Positions 1 to 9,252 of a DNA stretch of 64,000 bases are shown here, in pieces. A model generated the notes under the pieces. That model was given only the letters and a program-made list of their open reading frames with translations. It was not told the origin of the DNA and did not search any database. The position numbers and the translations under genes were made by a program. The DNA is from Cellulomonas sp. S1-8 (lineage in GTDB: Bacteria; Actinomycetota; Actinomycetes; Actinomycetales; Cellulomonadaceae): the NCBI RefSeq assembly GCF_026184235.1, contig NZ_CP110806.1, positions 2,976,001 through 3,040,000 on the forward strand, written 5' to 3'. How positions within the stretch are numbered: position 1 is the first letter of the stretch; each line of letters starts with the position of its first letter.

Positions 1-148
1 GGAGGAGGCCGCCGTCGCGCACCGCGAGCACGCGGGTGCGGGTGTCGGCGAGCGCGTGGGCGATGACGTCCGGCACCTCGCGCAGCTGCGCCGCGCGGGC
101 GACGGAGGACCGCGCGAGCGGCAGGTCGGCGAGGGCGTGGCTGGTCAC
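1..148 (-). CDS. nudC: NAD(+) diphosphatase NudC, N-terminal part (runs off the window)
   Basis: Only the first 49 codons are present. The GTG start at 148-146 reads MTSHALADLPLARSSVARAA and continues to a segment ending in VRDGGLL. This matches the N-terminal substrate-side domain of actinobacterial NudC, a Nudix enzyme that splits NAD(H) to AMP and NMN(H). The Nudix box lies outside the window. The call also rests on gene order: in mycobacteria nudC lies close to the adnA/adnB pair, and here those genes follow within 1.5 kb. It is transcribed divergently from the next gene. Confidence 0.6.
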   Translation of the reverse strand, partial: MTSHALADLPLARSSVARAAQLREVPDVIAHALADTRTRVLAVRDGGLL

Positions 149-334
149 GCGCGCCACGCTACGCGCGCCACGCCATGCGTCGGTGCACGCCGCCCGCCCG
201 ACCCCTGCGGCAGCGGCACGACCCCGCCCACGCCCCGGTCGCCGGCCCCTCACCTGCCGCGCGCCGCGCACCACTGGACGAACCGGACGCCAACACGCCG
301 GGCGTGGCGACGGGAGGGACGGCGTGAGGGCACC

Positions 335-350
335 TACGCTGGCGGCCGTG
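335..350 (+). promoter_or_regulatory. Leaderless -10 element TACGCT before the GTG start
   Basis: TACGCT lies at 335-340, seven bases before the GTG at 348. This spacing puts the transcription start at or next to the start codon. The same pattern recurs before many genes of this window. It favours the 348 start over the in-frame GTG at 324. Confidence 0.5.
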
Positions 351-1283
351 ACCCGTTCGCCGCTCGCACTCGCCGCTCTCGCGACCGTCGCCGTCCCCGG
401 CCTCGACGCGTACGACGTGCGGCGCCCCCTGCACCCGGGGTCGGACTTCGACGTGGCCGTGGTCGTCGACTCGGTCCGCCAGCGGTGGGTCGTGCGTGCG
501 CCGCAGCACCCGGGCGCCGGCGCCGCGCTCGAGGCCGAGGTGGTCCTGCTGGACGCGCTCGGTCCCTTCGTCGACGACGGCCGGCTGCCCTTCGCGATCC
601 CCCGCCCTGCCGGCTTCGCGCACCTGCCCGAGGGGGGCCGTGCGAGCGTGCACCGCGAGGTGCCCGGCCGGCCGCTGCAGCTGGAGACCCTGCGCCCGGG
701 TCCCGGCCTGGCGGCCGCGGTGGGTCGGGCGGTCGCCGCCGTCCACGAGCTGCCGACGTCGATCGTCGAGAACGCGGGCCTGCCGGTCTACGACGCGGCG
801 GGGTACCGCGAGCGGCGGCAGGCGGAGGTCGACGAGGCCGCCCGCACGGGCCTCGTCCCGCCGTCGCTGCTGCGACGCTGGGAGGAGATGCTCGAGGACG
901 TCGCGATGTGGCGGTTCCGTCCCACGGTCGTCCACGGCGACCTGTCGAGCAGCCACCTGCTCGTCGCCGACGGTGCCGTGTCCGGGATCCTGGACTGGGG
1001 GTCGACGCTGGTCGCCGACCCGGCCGACGACCTGTCGTGGCTGCTCGTCGCGGCGCCGCAGGACGCGGTCGACGCGATCCTCGAGTCGTACCTGATGCGC
1101 CGCAGCGAGCTCACCGACCCGCACCTGGCGGACCGTGCCCTGCTCGCCGGCGAGCTGGCGCTCGCGCGCTGGCTGCTGCACGGTGTCCGGGCGCAGCGTC
1201 AGGACGTCGTCGACGACGCCGTGCAGATGCTCCGCGACCTCGAGGAGCACACCCGCGTCGACGAGGCCGCCGCGGCCTACTGA
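348..1283 (+). CDS. Phosphotransferase-fold (APH-like) protein
   Basis: A 311-residue protein with the aminoglycoside/macrolide phosphotransferase fold. Near residues 195-205 it has the catalytic-loop signature VVHGDLSSSHLLV, and about 15 residues later the metal-binding motif ILDWGS. These are the Brenner and DFG-like motifs of the family. The N-terminal lobe is short. The substrate cannot be told from sequence; actinobacterial members of this type are often labelled macrolide 2'-phosphotransferase without proof. The GTG start was chosen because of the TACGCT leaderless promoter. The gene sits between nudC and adnB, divergent from nudC and convergent with adnB. Confidence 0.75.
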   Translation: MTRSPLALAALATVAVPGLDAYDVRRPLHPGSDFDVAVVVDSVRQRWVVRAPQHPGAGAALEAEVVLLDALGPFVDDGRLPFAIPRPAGFAHLPEGGRASVHREVPGRPLQLETLRPGPGLAAAVGRAVAAVHELPTSIVENAGLPVYDAAGYRERRQAEVDEAARTGLVPPSLLRRWEEMLEDVAMWRFRPTVVHGDLSSSHLLVADGAVSGILDWGSTLVADPADDLSWLLVAAPQDAVDAILESYLMRRSELTDPHLADRALLAGELALARWLLHGVRAQRQDVVDDAVQMLRDLEEHTRVDEAAAAY

Positions 1284-1288
1284 GCACC

Positions 1289-1301
1289 GCCCCACCGGGG
1301 C
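1289..1301. terminator. Weak hairpin between convergent genes
   Basis: GCCCC-ACC-GGGGC lies just after the phosphotransferase stop. It could end that transcript, but the stem is only about 5-6 base pairs and no T-run follows. Confidence 0.25.
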
Positions 1302-1396
1302 GCTCCCACCCGGTGCACGCCCACCTCGGCACGCCCACCCCGGGCACCCCCACCCCGGCGCGAGGGGTGTCCGCACGGAGTCCTGCGGTGACGGCG

Positions 1397-4300
1397 TCAC
1401 GGTGAGGTCAGCGGCTCCTGCGTCGGTGCGACCGCCGCGAGGAGGGTCGCGACCTCGTCGGCGTCCGGCAGCCGGTCCGGCACGACCGTGAGTCCCGTGC
1501 CCACGTAGCAGAACGCCGCACGGACCAGGTCCGGGTCGGTCCCGGTCAGGCGCGACCACGCGATCCGGTACACCGCGAGCTGCAGGTCGCGGGACGCCCG
1601 GCCGGCCGTGCCGCTCGGTGGAGCACCGGTCTTCCAGTCCACCACGACGACCGCGCCGGGCACGTCCGGCCGGTCGGGGTCCGGGAACACCGCGTCGATC
1701 CGCGACCGCAGGACGTACCCGCCGATGGTCGTCTCGACGTCGACCTCGACCGCGACCGGTGAGCGGTGAGCCCAGGGCGTGCGCAGGAACGCCGCCCGCA
1801 GCGTCGCCTGGTCCGGGTCGTCGGGCAGGACGTCGTCGTCGGCACCCGGCAGGTCGTCGACGTCGACCAGTGTCGCCTGCCCGTACCAGGCCTCGACCCA
1901 CGCGTGGAACGCGGTGCCCCGGCGCGCCTGCGGGGACGGCTCGCGCGGGACGGGGCGCCGCAGGCCGAGCGCGAACTGCTCCGGCTGGGCGTCGAGGCGG
2001 ACGAGCGACGACGCCGACAGGTGCGCCGGCAGCGCGACGCGCGCGTCCCCGCGGCGTCGGGCGGCCTGCTCCGCGAGCAGCCGGTCCGCGAGCAGGTCCC
2101 AGTCCTCACCGACACCCGCGGTCGCGTCGCCCGCGTCCTGGTACCCGGCGTCGGGGTCGTCCGCGCCGGGGTCCCCCGCGGAGTCATGCGCACCGCGGTC
2201 CTCCGCGACGTCAGGCCCCGCGTCACCGCGCACCTCGGCGGCGCGGGGTGCGGTCGCACCGTCGTGGAGGTCCGCGAGTGCGGCGCGCACCGCGTCGGCC
2301 GCGGCCACGACCGCGTCCCGTCGGGGTGCGGCGCCGTCGCGGGCGAACGGGTCGGCCGGCCAGACGGCCGACGGGGTGAGCGCGGCCCGCGGGTTCGGTG
2401 CGCCGCTCTCGGGCTCGTCGACGCGGGCGACGACCTCGACGAGCCCGGCGTCGACGAGCTCGCTGAGGAACGGCGACAACCGTCGGGGAGCCTTCGGCTC
2501 GCCCCAGTACGCGGCCGACAGCAGCAGGTCCTGCCGGGCCCGCGTCACTGCGACGTAGGCGAGCCGACGCTCCTCGGCGACCTCGTGGTCTCCGGCATCC
2601 AGGCGGAACCGGTCCAGCCGCTCGGCGAGCTCCTTCGGGGACTCCGCGCCGGCGCACTCGAGGCGGGGCAGGTCGTCGGCGTCGCCGCGCAGCGGGTACG
2701 GCAGCACACCGAGCCCGGTGAGCCACGCGGAGTCCTTGGGGCCGTCCTTGCCGAGCATCGCCGTCGCGGGCAGCCCGCCGTCGACGAGCCCGGCCACGGC
2801 GACGGCGTCCCACTCCAGGCCCTTGGCCGCGTGCACCGTCATGACCTGGACGGCGTCGGGGTCGGGCTCGGTGACGGGCAGCTCGAGGCCGTCCTCGCGG
2901 GCGTCCGCCGCCTCGAGCCACGCGAGGAAGGCACCCAGCGTCGGGCGGTCGGCGCCGCGGGCGAACTCGGCGGCGACGTCCGCGAACGCGTCGAGGTGCG
3001 CGCGGGCGCGTCCGGGAGTCGTGTCGGCGCGCGCCTGCACCTCGATGTCGAGACCGACGAGCCGCTCGGCCTCCGAGACCAGCTCCGGCAACGACAGGCC
3101 CTGCTGCTGGCGGACGGCGCGCAGCACCCCCGCCAGGTCGGCGAGCCGCCGGCGACCCTCCGGGGTGAGGGTGCGACCGGCGGGACTGCGCCACCCGCGC
3201 GGCGGTGGGTCGTCGAGCGCGTCGACGAGGCTGCGCTCGTCGACGACGTCGGCCTCGACCCCCTGCGCCGCGGGCACGCGCCCGCCCGCGGGCCGCGCGC
3301 CCTGCCGCGCCCAGTCGCCGAGGGCGTGCAGGTCCGCCGCACCCAGCCGCGTGCGGGCCCCGGTGAGCAGGCGGACGGCCGCGTCGCCCCGGGTGGGGTC
3401 GTGGGCCGCCTGCAGCACGGCGACGAGGTCGACCACCTCGGGCGTCGCGAGCAGCCCGCCCAGCCCGACGACCTCGACCGGCAGGCCCGCGGCGCGCAGC
3501 GCACGCCGCAGCGGCTCGAACTGCGAGCGTTTGCGGCACAGGACGGCCGCCGTGCGACGCGTGGCGGGGTCCGGCCCGCCGCGCCACCGCTGCGCGACCC
3601 AGGAGGCGACCGCGTCCGCCTCGTCCTCGACGGTCGAGGCCACCAGTCCCTGCACGGCGCCCGCACCGGCACCCGGCCGGGGCGCGAGCCGCGGCACGTC
3701 GACGCGCGCCCCGCCTGTGCGCAGGGGGGCGGCGACCTCGTTGGCCGCGTCCAGCACCGCGACGTCGTTGCGCCACGACGTGGAGAGCTGGGCGACAGGG
3801 GCCGGCCGGCGCCGCGCACGCCCGGCGGTGCCGGGCTCGACGACCGGGAACGCCGCCGGGAACCGGGCCAGCCCGCCGGGGCTGGCGCCGCGCCAGCCGT
3901 AGATCGACTGGTGCGGGTCACCGACGGCGGTCACCGGGTGCCCGCCGGCGAACAGCGCCTGCAGCAGCACGAGCTGCGCGTACGAGGTGTCCTGGTACTC
4001 GTCGAGCAGCACGACCCGGAACCGGTCGCGCTCCCCCGCACCGACCTCCGGCACGTCGCGCGCGATGCGGGCGGCCAGGGCGACCTGGTCACCGAAGTCG
4101 AGGCTGTCGGCGGCGCGCTTGCGTGCGCGGTAGTCCGCGACGAGGTCGAGCACCCGGGCGCGCTCGCCCAGCGACGCGACGAGGTCCCGCACCTTGGCGT
4201 ACGGGGCGCGGGCCGGCGTGCCGGGGGGTGTGGCCTCGAGGTCCGCGACGAGCCCCTCGATGCCACGCCGGGCACCCGGCGGGTCGAGCAGGTGCTCGTC

Positions 4301-4870
4301 GAGCGCACCCGACAGCGCGAGCACGGCGTCGACGACCGTCGACGTCGCGGCGGACGTGTCGAGGTCCCCGGCCCACGCCTCCACGACCTGCGACGCGAGC
4401 TGCCACTGCGCGGCCTCACCGAGCAGGCGAGCCCCCGGCTCGACGCCGAGGCGCAGCGCGTGGTCGGTGACGAGCGACGCCGCGTACGCGTGGTACGTCG
4501 ACACGTGCGGCCGCGCGAGCTCGTCGACGGCGTCGGCGCCGGTCGGCAGCACGACGCCCTCGGCGGCGGCCGCGCGGACCAGGGCACGCAGCCGGCGGCG
4601 CACGCGCTCGGCCAGCTCGCCGGCGGCCTTGCGCGTGAACGTCAGGCCCAGCACCTGCTCGGGCGCGACCATGCCGTTGGCGACGAGCCACACGACGCGC
4701 GCCGCCATCGTCTCGGTCTTGCCGGACCCGGCACCGGCGACGACGAGCGAGGGCTGCAACGGTGCCTCGATGACCGCGCGCTGCTCGTCGGTCGGCGGGT
4801 GCTGCCCGACCAGGTGCGCGATGCGGACCGCCGACAGCCCGGTGCGGACGGGCGCCCCGGCGACGCTCAC
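1397..4870 (-). CDS. adnB: ATP-dependent DNA helicase/nuclease subunit AdnB
   Basis: A 1157-residue SF1A (UvrD/RecB-like) motor with a C-terminal PD-(D/E)XK nuclease. It has Walker A AGAGSGKT at residues 45-52, motif Ia LTFTRKAA, the Walker B region LLDEYQDTSYAQ and motif III AVGDPHQSIYGWRGA. Helicase motifs V and VI are represented by VMTVHAAKGLEWD and YVAVTRARQDL. The nuclease part has GTAFHAWVEAWYG and the metal-binding VVVVDWKTG. AdnAB resects DNA double-strand breaks in actinobacteria in place of RecBCD/AddAB. The GTG start at 4870-4868 shares the bases GTGA with the adnA stop, so the two are translationally coupled. A longer in-frame start at 4933 would lie inside adnA. Motor motifs look intact, unlike those of its partner. 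Confidence 0.9.
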   Translation of the reverse strand: MSVAGAPVRTGLSAVRIAHLVGQHPPTDEQRAVIEAPLQPSLVVAGAGSGKTETMAARVVWLVANGMVAPEQVLGLTFTRKAAGELAERVRRRLRALVRAAAAEGVVLPTGADAVDELARPHVSTYHAYAASLVTDHALRLGVEPGARLLGEAAQWQLASQVVEAWAGDLDTSAATSTVVDAVLALSGALDEHLLDPPGARRGIEGLVADLEATPPGTPARAPYAKVRDLVASLGERARVLDLVADYRARKRAADSLDFGDQVALAARIARDVPEVGAGERDRFRVVLLDEYQDTSYAQLVLLQALFAGGHPVTAVGDPHQSIYGWRGASPGGLARFPAAFPVVEPGTAGRARRRPAPVAQLSTSWRNDVAVLDAANEVAAPLRTGGARVDVPRLAPRPGAGAGAVQGLVASTVEDEADAVASWVAQRWRGGPDPATRRTAAVLCRKRSQFEPLRRALRAAGLPVEVVGLGGLLATPEVVDLVAVLQAAHDPTRGDAAVRLLTGARTRLGAADLHALGDWARQGARPAGGRVPAAQGVEADVVDERSLVDALDDPPPRGWRSPAGRTLTPEGRRRLADLAGVLRAVRQQQGLSLPELVSEAERLVGLDIEVQARADTTPGRARAHLDAFADVAAEFARGADRPTLGAFLAWLEAADAREDGLELPVTEPDPDAVQVMTVHAAKGLEWDAVAVAGLVDGGLPATAMLGKDGPKDSAWLTGLGVLPYPLRGDADDLPRLECAGAESPKELAERLDRFRLDAGDHEVAEERRLAYVAVTRARQDLLLSAAYWGEPKAPRRLSPFLSELVDAGLVEVVARVDEPESGAPNPRAALTPSAVWPADPFARDGAAPRRDAVVAAADAVRAALADLHDGATAPRAAEVRGDAGPDVAEDRGAHDSAGDPGADDPDAGYQDAGDATAGVGEDWDLLADRLLAEQAARRRGDARVALPAHLSASSLVRLDAQPEQFALGLRRPVPREPSPQARRGTAFHAWVEAWYGQATLVDVDDLPGADDDVLPDDPDQATLRAAFLRTPWAHRSPVAVEVDVETTIGGYVLRSRIDAVFPDPDRPDVPGAVVVVDWKTGAPPSGTAGRASRDLQLAVYRIAWSRLTGTDPDLVRAAFCYVGTGLTVVPDRLPDADEVATLLAAVAPTQEPLTSP

Positions 4871-7800
4871 GCGACCACCTGCCCGCCCTCGCCGCGCAGC
4901 GGGCACGAGCGGCGCACCGGGCAGCGGTCGCACAGGTCGTTCGCGCGGGCCTCGAAGCTCGACGCCGCCATGCGGTCGGCGACGTCGTCGACGAGCTCGC
5001 GCGCCCAGCTGGAACCGTCGTCCTGCGCACCGAGCCCCTCCTGGCGACGCTGCGTGGGGCCGCCCGACCCCTGCGCGAGGTGCACGAGCCGCGCGCCCAC
5101 GCTGTGCGCGCCGGGCTCGAGCCCGGGGACCGCACCCGCGTCGACGGCGAGCTGGTAGGCGCCCAGCTGCGCGTGCTCGGCGGCCTGCGCGAGCGTCGGC
5201 ACCCGCGTCCCCGTCTTGAGGTCGACGACCTCGACGGCACCCGGCGCGCCGTCGCCCTCCGCGACCGCGCGCTCGACCCGGTCGACCGAGCCGCGGAGCA
5301 CCGCGCGGTCCGTCTCCACCGTGAACGCCGCCTCGACGAGCACCGGCTCACCCGCCTCGCGCAGGTACGCGGCCAGCCGCGCGACCATCGCGTCCGCCCG
5401 GCGCCGCGCCGCGACCGACGGCCAGCCCTCCCCGAGGCCCAGCTCGTGCCAGCGCCGGTCGAGCTCGGCGCGCAGCGTGGGCAGGTCGGCCGTGGGGTGC
5501 TCCTGCGCGATCGCGTGCACGAGCGTCCCGAGGGACTGCTGCGCGGACGACGCGGGGGTCCCGCCCGCCGCCTCGAGGGCCCAGCGCAGCGCGCACCGCT
5601 GCGCCGTCTCGAGCCGGGAGGGAGACACCGGGACCTTGACGTCCGGGGGCCACAGCGCCGCCTCGCTCGACGGCTCGGCCAGACCGAACCACGACGCGGG
5701 GTCCGCCCCGGGGACGCCCCGTGCCGCCAGGCGCGCGAGCGTGCGGGCCGCCGCCACGTCGGGCCGGCCCGACGCGGCCGAGCGCTCCATGGCCGCCCGG
5801 AGCCGGGCGACGAGACCGCGCAGGTCGAGGGGCGCCGGGGCGCTCGTGCGCCGGGGGTCCGGGGCGCCGTCGTCCCCGCCGGGCTGCACGAGGTCGACGA
5901 ACGGGGACGGGGTCGCGTCCTGGTCGTCGACCGCGGTGACCACCAGGGACGTCCGGGCGCGGGAGCAGGCCAGCGCGAACGCCCGCAGCTCGTCGGCGAG
6001 GACGGCCGCCCGCGCGGCCCGCGCCCGCTCCTCGTCCGGACCGGCGGCGGTCGCACGGCCCGCGAGCACGTCCACGAGCACCTGCGCGCCCAGGATCGAG
6101 TCGCGCAGCCGCAGGTCAGGCCACGTGCCCTCCTGCACCCCGACGACCGCCACCACGTCCCACGACCCGCCCGCGGCGCCCGCGGGCGTCAGCACGCTGA
6201 CGCCCGCGGCGCGGGACGCGGGTGCCAGGGAGTCCGCCGGCAGGTCCTGCGCGAGCACCCAGTCGACGAACGCGAGCGGCGTCGCCTGCGGCACCCGCTC
6301 GACGAACGTCTCGGCCGCGCGGAACAGGGCCAGGACGGCGTCGAGGTCCCGGTCGGCCCGCTCGCCGCCGGAGCCACCCGCGAGCGCCGCGCGCCGCCAC
6401 GGGTCGGCGAGCCCCGCACGGTCCCACACCGCCCACAGGACGGCCTGGACGTCCGCACCCGGTGCCGCGGCGGCGTCCCTGCCGGCCTGCAGCAGCAGCG
6501 CCAGCCGCTGCACCGGCCGGCCGACGTGCGGCTCGAGGGTCGCCGCGCGGCCGGGCGCGGACAGCGCCTCGACGAGCAGCACGTCGCTCGACCGTCCCCC
6601 GCCGCCCGCGAGCTCCTCCGCCCGCAGCGCACGCCGTACGCGTCGCAGACCAACGGCGTCGAGCCCGCCGAGGGGTGAGCACGCGAGCCGGGCGGCGACG
6701 TCGGCGTCCAGCTCGTCGGGCAGCAGAGCGACGCGCACCGCGTCCAGCAGCGGACGCACCGCGGGCTCGTCCCGCAGCGGGACGTCGCTGCCGACCACGC
6801 GCACCGGGACGCCTGCCTGCGCGAGCGCGCGCCGCACCGCTGTCACCCGGCTGCCCGAGCGCGCGAGCACCGCCATCTCGTCCCACGGGACCCCGCCGTG
6901 CAGGTGGGCGCGGCGCAGCCGGTGCGCGACCCAGGCCGCCTCCTGCGCGGCGCTGGGCAGCACCGCGACCCGGGGCACGGGACCCGCCGCACGGTCCTGC
7001 GGGACGTCGGCCCGCCGGTGCGCCACCGTCCCCGACGCGGGCACGCGCTCGGTGATCCGCGCCGTCACCTCGCGCAGCGGCGCACTCTGTCGCCACACGG
7101 TGCGCAGCACCAGGTGCTCCGCCGCCAGGTCGCCCGCGCCGGAGGCCGCCGCGCGCGCGACGAGCGCCGGCTGCGCACCACGGAAGGTCTGGACCGCGAC
7201 GTCAGGGTCGCCGAGCAGCAGCAACCGCGCGCCCCGGTCGGCGAACGCCCGCAGCAGCCGCGCGGTCGCGGCCGTGCTCTCCTGGTGGTCGTCGACCACG
7301 ACCAGCCGACGACGCGGGCACGGCACGCCCGGCACGTCGTCGTCCCAGCCCCGCAACGCGGCCACCGCGGCGTCCACGACGACCGCGGGGTCGAGCCGCT
7401 CACCGGCGTCGGGGGTGGCCGCCGCGAGCGCCATGACGTCGAGGTACTCCTCGTACACCCGCGCGGCCGCGACCCACGCGGGCCGCTGCTCGCGGCGCCC
7501 GAGCGCGGCGAGGTCGGTCGGCGCGAGGCCGCGCTCGGCGGCGCGCATCAGCAGGTCGCGCAGCTCGTCACGGAACGCCCGCGTGCCGAGCGCGGCCTCC
7601 GGGACACCGGGCGGCCACGTCGGCCCGGGGACCTCGCCCGACGCGTGGCCCGCGAGCAGCTCGGCCAGCGCGAGGTCCTGCTCCGGGCCCGAGACCAGGA
7701 CGGGCGGGGGCTCGCCCAGCGCGCCGGCGCGCGCCCGGAGCACCGCGAACGCGACAGCGGCCGGCGTCTGCACCAGCGGGCGTCCGGCCGTGCGACCGAG

Positions 7801-8094
7801 CCGCACCGCGAGCCGGTCGCGCAGGTCGGCCGCCGCGCGCCGGCTCGCGGCGAGCACCAGCACGTCGTCCGGCGCCAGGCCCGCACGGACCGCCGCCGCC
7901 GCTGCCTCGAGCGCGACGGTCGTGCGCCCGGTGCCCGGCGCGCCCGTGACCAGCAGCGCCCGGTCCGCTCCCGCGGCGACCCGCTCCACCACCTCGCGCT
8001 GCTGCGCGTCCAGCGCGGGGCGGGCACCGGCACCGAGCGCGGCGCGCTCGACGAGCGGTGCCGCCACGAGCCGGGTCGTCGGTGCTGTCGTCAC
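4867..8094 (-). CDS. adnA: ATP-dependent DNA helicase/nuclease subunit AdnA
   Basis: About 1075 residues with a UvrD-like motor and a C-terminal RecB-family nuclease. The Walker A region reads VTGAPGTGRTTVA, with arginine where the catalytic lysine is expected. The Walker B region is VVVDDHQEST and motif III is LLLGDPDVAVQTFRGAQ. The nuclease domain keeps VEVVDLKTGT. The last residues contain CDRCPVRRSCPL, and an upstream cysteine lies in AQRCALRW, together matching the Fe-S cluster ligands of AddB-type nucleases. It is the first gene of the operon and overlaps adnB by GTGA. I prefer the GTG at 8094, with TGTGAT seven bases before it, but the ATG at 8124 is possible. The promoter region is shared with the divergent TetR gene. 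Confidence 0.85.
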   Translation of the reverse strand: MTTAPTTRLVAAPLVERAALGAGARPALDAQQREVVERVAAGADRALLVTGAPGTGRTTVALEAAAAAVRAGLAPDDVLVLAASRRAAADLRDRLAVRLGRTAGRPLVQTPAAVAFAVLRARAGALGEPPPVLVSGPEQDLALAELLAGHASGEVPGPTWPPGVPEAALGTRAFRDELRDLLMRAAERGLAPTDLAALGRREQRPAWVAAARVYEEYLDVMALAAATPDAGERLDPAVVVDAAVAALRGWDDDVPGVPCPRRRLVVVDDHQESTAATARLLRAFADRGARLLLLGDPDVAVQTFRGAQPALVARAAASGAGDLAAEHLVLRTVWRQSAPLREVTARITERVPASGTVAHRRADVPQDRAAGPVPRVAVLPSAAQEAAWVAHRLRRAHLHGGVPWDEMAVLARSGSRVTAVRRALAQAGVPVRVVGSDVPLRDEPAVRPLLDAVRVALLPDELDADVAARLACSPLGGLDAVGLRRVRRALRAEELAGGGGRSSDVLLVEALSAPGRAATLEPHVGRPVQRLALLLQAGRDAAAAPGADVQAVLWAVWDRAGLADPWRRAALAGGSGGERADRDLDAVLALFRAAETFVERVPQATPLAFVDWVLAQDLPADSLAPASRAAGVSVLTPAGAAGGSWDVVAVVGVQEGTWPDLRLRDSILGAQVLVDVLAGRATAAGPDEERARAARAAVLADELRAFALACSRARTSLVVTAVDDQDATPSPFVDLVQPGGDDGAPDPRRTSAPAPLDLRGLVARLRAAMERSAASGRPDVAAARTLARLAARGVPGADPASWFGLAEPSSEAALWPPDVKVPVSPSRLETAQRCALRWALEAAGGTPASSAQQSLGTLVHAIAQEHPTADLPTLRAELDRRWHELGLGEGWPSVAARRRADAMVARLAAYLREAGEPVLVEAAFTVETDRAVLRGSVDRVERAVAEGDGAPGAVEVVDLKTGTRVPTLAQAAEHAQLGAYQLAVDAGAVPGLEPGAHSVGARLVHLAQGSGGPTQRRQEGLGAQDDGSSWARELVDDVADRMAASSFEARANDLCDRCPVRRSCPLRGEGGQVVA

Positions 8095-8214
8095 GGCGCC
8101 GATCACACCACGCACCACCGACATCGCCGCGCACGCGCGCCCGACCCGCGCCGCGACGTCACATCCGTGTCCACAGGTCCACGGACGCGACTCCTGCACG
8201 CAACACGCCGTGGC

Positions 8215-8220
8215 TACCAT
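8215..8220 (+). promoter_or_regulatory. Leaderless -10 element TACCAT of the TetR gene
   Basis: TACCAT ends six bases before the ATG at 8227, the leaderless arrangement seen repeatedly in this window. Confidence 0.5.
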
Positions 8221-8226
8221 CGGCGG

Positions 8227-8895
8227 ATGACCGACGGCCGGGACACCTCGGGGGCCCGCGCACGCGGGCCCCGGATGGCGCGCGCCGAGCGCCGGTCCCA
8301 GCTCCTCGCGACCGCGCTCGACCTGTTCGCCACCGAGGGCTTCCACCACGTCTCCATGGACGACATCGCCGAGCGGGCCGAGGTCAGCAAGCCGGTCCTG
8401 TACCGGCACTTCCCCTCCAAGCTCGACCTGTACCTCGCGGTCGTCGACGAGCAGGGCGCCGCGCTGCTCGCGGCCGTCGAACGCGCGGTGGCCCCCATCG
8501 AGGTGGGTCCCGTCGCGCGCGGCGAGGGGCGCGCCGTCGTCGTCGCCGTGGTCGAGGCGTACCTCGCGTTCGTCCAGGTGGCCGGCGAGTCCTCGACGCT
8601 GCTCTTCGAGTCCGACGTCACCCACGACCGGCAGGTCCGCGGTCGGGTGGAGCACGCGACGGCGGAGGCGACCCGGCGGATCGCCGAGGTCCTGGTGGGG
8701 GTCACCGGCCGCGACCGCACGGACACCGACGTGCTCGCGGCGGCGCTCGTCGCCACCGCGCAGGGCGCCGCCACCTACTGGCTGCGGCACGGCGACGGGC
8801 AGAGCACCCGGCGGATCGTCGACCTCGTGTCCGACCTGCAGTGGCGCGGCCTCGCGGGGCTCGTGCGTCCCGACTACCCCTACGAGGACGCCTAG
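8227..8895 (+). CDS. TetR/AcrR-family transcriptional regulator
   Basis: A 222-residue regulator. The N-terminal helix-turn-helix spans about residues 20-65 (LLATALDLFATEGFHHVSMD, then IAERAEVSKPVLYRHFPSK), a textbook TetR_N domain. The C-terminal ligand-binding half is not diagnostic. It is divergent from adnA and followed 55 bases later by the DUF3107 gene. The TetR-DUF3107-ferritin-like order is conserved in actinobacteria, so it is probably a housekeeping regulator. Its ligand and targets are unknown. Confidence 0.88.
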   Translation: MTDGRDTSGARARGPRMARAERRSQLLATALDLFATEGFHHVSMDDIAERAEVSKPVLYRHFPSKLDLYLAVVDEQGAALLAAVERAVAPIEVGPVARGEGRAVVVAVVEAYLAFVQVAGESSTLLFESDVTHDRQVRGRVEHATAEATRRIAEVLVGVTGRDRTDTDVLAAALVATAQGAATYWLRHGDGQSTRRIVDLVSDLQWRGLAGLVRPDYPYEDA

Positions 8896-8950
8896 GATCG
8901 GTGGGACCCGCCCGGCGCCGCGCGCCGGGCCCGCCCGATGAGGAGTACCC

Positions 8951-9178
8951 GTGGAGATCACGATCGGCGTGCAGAACCTGACGCGCGAGCTGACGCTCGA
9001 GTCCGACCAGTCGGCGGACGAGCTCGCCGCGGCGGTGCAGGCCGCGCTCAGCGGCAAGGCGACGACGATCGAGGTGACGGACGTCCGCGGACGTCGCATC
9101 ATCGTGCCCACCGCCGCGCTCGGCTACATCGAGATCGGCGCCGAGGCCAAGGGCCGCGTGGGCTTCGGCCAGGCCTGA
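8951..9178 (+). CDS. DUF3107 family small protein
   Basis: A 75-residue protein beginning MEITIGVQNLTRELTLESDQ from a GTG start and ending VGFGQA. It matches the actinobacterial DUF3107 family (about 75 residues, function unknown), a frequent neighbour of this TetR gene. A purine-rich ribosome-binding site (GAGGAG) lies just upstream. No membrane segment or cysteine is seen. Confidence 0.8.
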   Translation: MEITIGVQNLTRELTLESDQSADELAAAVQAALSGKATTIEVTDVRGRRIIVPTAALGYIEIGAEAKGRVGFGQA

Positions 9179-9193
9179 GCCGCACCGTCCGAC

Positions 9194-9233
9194 CGCGCCC
9201 CGACCCCCGGTGACCGCCCGGGGTCGGGGCGCG
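9194..9233. terminator. Bidirectional terminator between DUF3107 and ferritin-like genes
   Basis: CGCGCCCCGACCCCCGG at 9194-9210 pairs with CCGGGGTCGGGGCGCG at 9218-9233, with one bulged C and a seven-base loop. It lies between two convergent stop codons. Confidence 0.65.
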
Positions 9234-9252
9234 TGACCTCGTCGGGTGCGCG

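Noticed and set aside
1766..5158. A 1130-codon open frame on the plus strand, antisense to adnB
   Set aside because: It is Arg/Gly/Val-rich with no recognisable motif, while the minus strand encodes AdnB with all helicase motifs. Long antisense frames are expected at about 75% GC.
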